NCBI GenBank assembly: GCA_005776545.1
Contig: SXOY01000288.1
Location: 1-8,812 of the forward strand
Source of the DNA: Planctomycetia bacterium
GTDB lineage: Bacteria; Planctomycetota; Phycisphaerae; Phycisphaerales; UBA1924
Reading direction: 5' to 3'
DNA length: 8,812 nucleotides
In this document: one piece after another, positions 6,601-8,812 of the stretch
How positions within the stretch are numbered: position 1 is the stretch's first letter
Layout: the number at the start of each line of letters is the position of its first letter
Position numbers and translations under genes: made by a program
Notes under the pieces: generated by a model
Database searches by the model: none
Told to the model about the DNA's origin: nothing
Seen by the model: the letters and a program-made list of their open reading frames with translations, nothing else

Positions 6601-7098
6601 GAGGCAAGTAGTCTACATCGAGACGACAATTATCAGCTATTTGGCGGCACGTCCGAGCCGGAGAGCCGGAAGATAGTGATAGCGGGCCAACAGCGAGTTA
6701 CCGCAGATTGGTGGAAGCTGCGTCGCCCCAATTTTGAGCTGGTGGTTTCAGATGCCGTACGCCTTGAAGCATCTCGCGGAGATTCTGAAGCCGCGCTGCG
6801 ACGGATCGAATTGCTTGAGGGGCTAAGGGTCATCCCTCTGAACGACGAAGTGCGTGCAATTGCACAGCGGCTCATTACTCAAGGCGGCATGCCCCCCAAA
6901 GCCGCACAGGACGCGATCCACGTTGCAGCGGCGGCAAGCGGAAATGCAGATTTTCTCCTTACTTGGAACTGCACGCATATCGCCAACGCCGAGTTAAGAC
7001 CGCGAATAGAATTGATTTGTCGCGAAGCGGGGTTCGAGCCGCCCGTGATCTGTACACCGATAGAGTTGATGGAGAACCGTGATGAATCGCAAGACTAA
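6599..7098 (+). pseudogene. VapC-like PIN-domain toxin gene, frameshifted by an 8-bp tandem duplication
   Basis: From ATG 6599 the frame reads MRQVVYIETTIISYLAARP, the standard start of a PIN-domain family protein, and then hits TAG at 6674. The rest of the domain is in another frame from about 6664. It includes IVIAGQQRVTADWW, VVSDAVRLEAS, QDAIHVAAAA and FLLTWNCTHIANAE, and ends in CTPIELME. The two halves join seamlessly if one copy of GAGCCGGA (6655-6662, repeated at 6663-6670) is removed: CGT CCG AGC CGG AAG ATA GTG gives RPSRKIV. The restored protein would be 163 aa, normal for the family. PIN toxins are Mg-dependent RNases, and acidic residues typical of the active site (E8, the E of LEAS, the D of QDAIH) are present. 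As it stands the gene makes only a 25-residue peptide. A sequencing or assembly error is the main alternative. Confidence 0.88.
6655..6670 (+). repeat. Perfect 8-bp tandem duplication disrupting the PIN gene
   Basis: GAGCCGGA occurs twice in direct succession, 6655-6662 and 6663-6670. The extra eight bases shift the frame after codon 21 and bring TAG 6674 into frame. Loss of one unit by slippage would exactly restore the gene. Confidence 0.9.
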
Positions 7099-7291
7099 TC
7101 GTGAAGCTGCGTCACGCGATCCAATCGTGGCAGAGGTCCGCAAGACTCGTGACGAATTTGCTCGGAAGCACGGGTATGACGTTGACAAGATCATCTCCGC
7201 CATTCAAGCTGAGACACGGGCGAAAATGGGGAAGAAGTCGGCACCGCGGGCGGCAAGGAAATCATCGAAACGCAAAGGTCGAGCGGCGTGA
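7082..7291 (+). CDS. Small protein downstream of the PIN toxin, probable antitoxin
   Basis: This 69-aa protein starts 17 bases inside the end of the PIN frame, out of phase, an overlap typical of co-translated toxin-antitoxin pairs. It reads DPIVAEVRKTRDEFARKHGYDVDKI near residues 12-36. That resembles the short partner proteins (DPIVxEVRxxRdxhaxxfxYDldxI) found after this PIN subfamily. The C-terminal third is highly basic with repeated KK, RK and KRK, in place of the short tail I would expect, and might bind nucleic acid. ATG 7082 is used, while GTG 7079 immediately before is also possible. The frame is intact although the toxin is broken. The antitoxin role is inferred from position and family resemblance, and no DNA-binding fold is evident. 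Confidence 0.7.
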   Translation: MNRKTNREAASRDPIVAEVRKTRDEFARKHGYDVDKIISAIQAETRAKMGKKSAPRAARKSSKRKGRAA

Positions 7292-7304
7292 AGAAGCTGG
7301 GCTG

Positions 7305-7356
7305 GCGGAACTTTACGCGGAAGTGTTAGACGCCACATTCGGGGCAGAGTGCATCG
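7305..7356. repeat. 52-bp zinc-ribbon tail repeat, copy 1
   Basis: This segment matches 7794-7845 in the same orientation at about 46 of 52 positions. It covers the last codons of the intact zinc-ribbon gene (minus strand) and about 21 bp beyond its stop. Because homology continues past the stop codon, it reflects duplication of DNA and not just protein conservation. Confidence 0.8.
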
Positions 7357-7805
7357 GGTTTGAGGCCGGCGCGGTGGTAGCCGCATTTCTTGCAGCAGTT
7401 GTTGCGAGTGCGAAGAGCAGCGGTTCGGTCGAGTTTCCATGCCCAGATGCCGATTCCACCTGCGGCCAGGATGGGTGCCCAGAGCGGAACTCTGGCCCAC
7501 CACAGCGGACTATTCGCACCTGGAATTGGCCTTGGGGAGACATCGCCATCAAACCACCACATGAAAGGTCCCGAATTATCGGGGCGATTGCGTCGCAGCT
7601 CATACCAGACGCTGGTGTCCAATGGCTGGTGGGCATAAGTTATCCCGATGCATCCGCGATACATACCAATCGAGCAGACGGGGAGTGCGGGCAGCGTGCA
7701 GACGGCGTGGTACCACGTGTTCGCTGCCAACGCAGCGCTGAGCAGCACTGCTGTGCTGAGTGCGGTCCATTTGACAATCTTACGAATTCTGGTGCGGAAC
7801 GTCAC
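7326..7805 (-). CDS. Small membrane protein with C-terminal zinc ribbon (planctomycete family)
   Basis: The 159-aa protein starts with a basic stretch (RTRIRKIVK) followed by a transmembrane helix at about 11-30. A middle region rich in Trp and Tyr (SVWYELRR, GPFMWWF) follows, then a second hydrophobic helix at about 107-124 (PLWAPILAAGGIGIWAW). The C-terminal zinc ribbon is CKKCGYHRAGLKPDALCPECGV, with C138xxC141 and C154xxC157. This architecture is typical of an abundant uncharacterised family in Planctomycetota, notably Phycisphaerae; the function is unknown to me. The GTG start at 7805 fits the usual family N terminus. The GTG lies inside the second copy of the 52-bp tail repeat, so the gene begins within the 3' remnant of a neighbouring paralogue, as expected for a tandem array. 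It converges on the putative antitoxin gene. Confidence 0.8.
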   Translation of the reverse strand: MTFRTRIRKIVKWTALSTAVLLSAALAANTWYHAVCTLPALPVCSIGMYRGCIGITYAHQPLDTSVWYELRRNRPDNSGPFMWWFDGDVSPRPIPGANSPLWWARVPLWAPILAAGGIGIWAWKLDRTAALRTRNNCCKKCGYHRAGLKPDALCPECGV

Positions 7806-7845
7806 GCGGAAATGCTAGACGCCGCATTCGGGGCAGAGAGCATCG
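7794..7845. repeat. 52-bp zinc-ribbon tail repeat, copy 2
   Basis: This is a direct repeat of 7305-7356 (about 46 of 52 identical). Homology stops at 7845, within two bases of where the REP-like element (7847) begins, which marks the insertion or recombination junction. Confidence 0.8.
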
Positions 7846-7850
7846 AGCCG
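7815..7850 (-). pseudogene. C-terminal remnant of a second zinc-ribbon gene cut by a REP-like element
   Basis: On the minus strand 7850-7815 reads RLDALCPECGV and a TAG stop, almost identical to the end of the intact neighbour (KPDALCPECGV). Upstream the frame enters the REP-like element, and no further zinc-ribbon sequence (the first CxxC, the helices) is found up to the window end. The most economical reading is a tandem paralogue whose body was replaced or removed when the repeat/transposase unit arrived. Confidence 0.65.
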
Positions 7851-7964
7851 TCCCGAAGGGATGGCTGGGATGTTGCCACCAGTAGAGCGAGATTGCTTTG
7901 AATCTCGCGCCACTGGTGGAAAGCGGAGAAGAGAAAACCGCCCCGGATGGGGCGGAGGAATTGC
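7847..7964 (+). repeat. REP-like double-hairpin element, copy A
   Basis: This 118-bp element matches copy C (8665-8782) at about 107 positions, in the same orientation. It has a head containing TCCCGAAGGGA. Hairpin 1 (7876-7919) has outer stem CCACCAGT/ACTGGTGG, a 3x3 internal loop, inner stem GCGAGATT/AATCTCGC and loop GCTTTG. Hairpin 2 (7938-7955) has stem CCGCCCC/GGGGCGG with loop GGAT. It lies 3' of the transposase gene, inverted with respect to it. GTAG, the short tag known next to REP hairpins recognised by RAYT enzymes, occurs at 7882-7885. Confidence 0.85.
7925..7955 (-). terminator. Hairpin 2 of copy A as terminator of the transposase gene
   Basis: Read on the minus strand, CCGCCCC and GGGGCGG around ATCC are followed at once by TTTTCTCTTCTC (7937-7926), a normal rho-independent terminator. 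It is about 55 bp past the transposase stop. The repeat would therefore double as a transcription stop for the gene it flanks. Confidence 0.55.
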
Positions 7965-8010
7965 TCAATGAAAACAGAGGGCAACTGAAGGTGGCAATAA
8001 AGTCTGAAAC

Positions 8011-8463
8011 TCAGTCAAACAGATATCGCTCATCAAACTCGATCCCAGCCTCCGTAAGCAACCGCCGGATTTCTGATTTGAAGTCCTCCTTGCGATGATG
8101 CTCGCGCTGATTGGCTATGTACTTCTTCAGCCCTTCCTCTGCAAATTTGTCTACGGAGAATCCCCAATATCCTTCCTGCCATTCGAAGTCTGCGAGGTTG
8201 GGGAATGTCTTGTGGATCCATCGACTCGAACCGCCTTTGACATTCTGCATCAACGTTGAGATGCAGGTGTCTGGTCGATAGCGAAGATACAGGTGGACGT
8301 GGTCTTCGATGCCACCAATGGAGTAGATGACAGCCTTTTCATCTCGCGCAATTCCACCCATGTAGGCGTGCAGCCGCTCTTCGATTTCTTGAGAAATCCA
8401 AGGCTGGCGATTCTTGGTAGAAAACACGATGTGTGCGAGCAGTTGGGTGAATGTACCTGGCAT
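8011..8463 (-). CDS. REP-associated / IS200-IS605-like HUH tyrosine transposase (RAYT, Y1 family)
   Basis: The 150-aa protein has the Y1 transposase fold signature. It has MPGTFTQLLAHIVFSTKNR at the start and the metal-binding HUH motif H55-V-H57 in GGIEDHVHLYL. The central segment is QNVKGGSSRWIHKTF, and WQEGYWGFSVDKF precedes the catalytic Y115 in KKYIANQ, with Q119. Such enzymes cut and join single-stranded DNA at hairpins; IS200/IS605 TnpA mobilises its element, and RAYTs are domesticated relatives linked to REP repeats. Length and motifs are complete, so it is probably active. ATG 8463 is chosen over upstream in-frame starts because AGGAG (8475-8471) lies seven bases before it and the family starts here. 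The ribosome site directly abuts hairpin 2 of copy B, so the repeat may influence expression. Confidence 0.93.
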   Translation of the reverse strand: MPGTFTQLLAHIVFSTKNRQPWISQEIEERLHAYMGGIARDEKAVIYSIGGIEDHVHLYLRYRPDTCISTLMQNVKGGSSRWIHKTFPNLADFEWQEGYWGFSVDKFAEEGLKKYIANQREHHRKEDFKSEIRRLLTEAGIEFDERYLFD

Positions 8464-8470
8464 AGCGAGA

Positions 8471-8580
8471 CTCCTCTGCCCCATCCGGGGCAGAAAACAA
8501 AATACCAGCTTTCCACGAGTGACGCAACGCTCAAAGCAGCGTTGCTCTACTGGTGGCAACATTCCCGGCGTCCCGCTGGG
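8471..8580 (-). repeat. REP-like double-hairpin element, copy B (transposase leader)
   Basis: In minus orientation, hairpin 1 (8556-8513) keeps the outer stem CCACCAGT against ACTCGTGG (one mismatch), loop GCTTTG and the GTAG tag. Its inner stem is GCAACGCT/AGCGTTGC instead of GCGAGATT/AATCTCGC. Hairpin 2 (8493-8476) is CTGCCCC/GGGGCAG, again a paired change from CCGCCCC/GGGGCGG. It leads straight into the transposase start. The spacer carries TTTTGTTTT where copy A has GAGAAAA. The head differs from A and C until GGGAATGTTGCC. Confidence 0.85.
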
Positions 8581-8664
8581 CCGCCAAGGCAGGCTGAAAG
8601 CCGGGTCCTATATGTCTCATCAATTCGGGAAGGCGTTGTTTTGGATTCCGCTCCGGCCATACTC
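8581..8664. other. Spacer between the head-to-head copies B and C
   Basis: These 84 bp have no convincing coding frame. They hold a short hairpin GGCT-GAA-AGCC near 8593-8603. The outward-facing heads of copies B and C flank the spacer, as in paired REP (BIME-like) arrangements. Confidence 0.4.
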
Positions 8665-8782
8665 GCCGTCCCGAAGGGATGGCTGGGATGTTGCCACCAG
8701 TAAAGCGAGATTGCTCTGAATCTCGCGGCACTGGTGGTAAACGGAAAAGAATCAACCGCCCCGAACGGGGCGGAGGAATTGC
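8665..8782 (+). repeat. REP-like double-hairpin element, copy C
   Basis: This is a near copy of A: the first 38 bp are identical, and about 107 of 118 match overall. Hairpin 1 is at 8694-8737 with the same outer and inner stems and loop GCTCTG. Hairpin 2 is at 8756-8773 with stem CCGCCCC/GGGGCGG and loop GAAC. Almost all differences from A fall in loops and spacers. It has GTAA where A and B have GTAG. The 30 bp beyond it to the window edge show nothing recognisable. Confidence 0.85.
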
Positions 8783-8812
8783 CTTCGCTTTGATCTTCGC
8801 TGATGTATTTCG

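Larger units (their letters stand above)
7847..8580 (-). mobile_element. RAYT transposase with inverted REP-like ends
   Basis: An HUH single-strand transposase gene (8463-8011) is bracketed by two REP-like copies in opposite orientation, A (plus) downstream and B (minus) upstream. This is the classic layout of REP-associated tyrosine transposase loci. The left limit is supported by the junction with the zinc-ribbon remnant at 7845-7847. The right limit is less certain because copy B's head differs from A and C. Confidence 0.55.

Noticed and set aside
6469..6650. Alternative start making the PIN gene a complete 209-aa frame
   Set aside because: The first 60 or so residues of that frame match nothing, while the true PIN N terminus (MRQVVYIETT) is in the other frame from 6599, so the frame is only accidentally open.
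7101..7901. 266-codon plus-strand open frame
   Set aside because: It is out of frame with the putative antitoxin and then antisense to the zinc-ribbon membrane protein; it ends inside REP-like hairpin 1.
8293..8755. Several overlapping open frames on both strands across copies B and C
   Set aside because: They are readings of the palindromic repeat, and similar peptides appear from each copy because the DNA is repeated, not because a protein is conserved.
7847..8782. CRISPR array
   Set aside because: Only three long copies exist, in mixed orientation, each with internal hairpins and with a transposase gene between them; no regular spacers.

Overview
The window looks like a chromosomal segment of a Planctomycetota bacterium, most likely of the Phycisphaerae type. 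I infer this from the small membrane protein ending in a CxxC...CPECG zinc ribbon (a lineage-typical family), the VapC-like PIN gene with its partner downstream, the IS200-like transposase with REP-like repeats, and moderately high GC. No rRNA or single-copy marker is present to settle the taxonomy.

Layout. Positions 1-1616 (minus) hold the N-terminal 538 codons of a large phospholipase-D-like/SNF2 helicase fusion that runs off the left edge. A small array of 9-bp repeats lies just upstream of it. Next on the minus strand come a tRNA-Asn(GTT), its terminator and a likely promoter. On the plus strand, rpmE (ribosomal protein bL31, zinc-free form) has its own promoter and a leader with three consecutive hairpins. 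It is followed by a degenerate short-unit repeat and a strong terminator. A secreted, two-halved M16 zinc protease (972 aa) follows, then a REC-HPt phosphorelay protein.

From about 6470 to the right end the region is accessory and shows decay. It holds a weak zinc-ribbon gene remnant on the minus strand, a PIN-domain toxin gene broken by a perfect 8-bp tandem duplication, and an intact small partner gene that overlaps the toxin end. An intact two-TM zinc-ribbon protein is on the minus strand. Next to it is an 11-residue C-terminal remnant of a second zinc-ribbon gene, cut off exactly where a REP-like element begins.

Positions 7847-8782 form a RAYT/REP unit: a 150-aa HUH transposase (minus) with three copies of a roughly 118-bp element, two in plus orientation and one in minus. 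Each copy folds into a long interrupted hairpin followed by a short GC hairpin. In the copy in front of the transposase, the inner stem differs from the other two at four positions on each arm, yet pairing is kept throughout. This covariation is the best sign of a maintained, structure-recognised element and is the most interesting feature of the window. The genes otherwise do not appear to form one pathway: the left two thirds is a row of independent units, and the right third is a site of gene decay and mobile-element activity.
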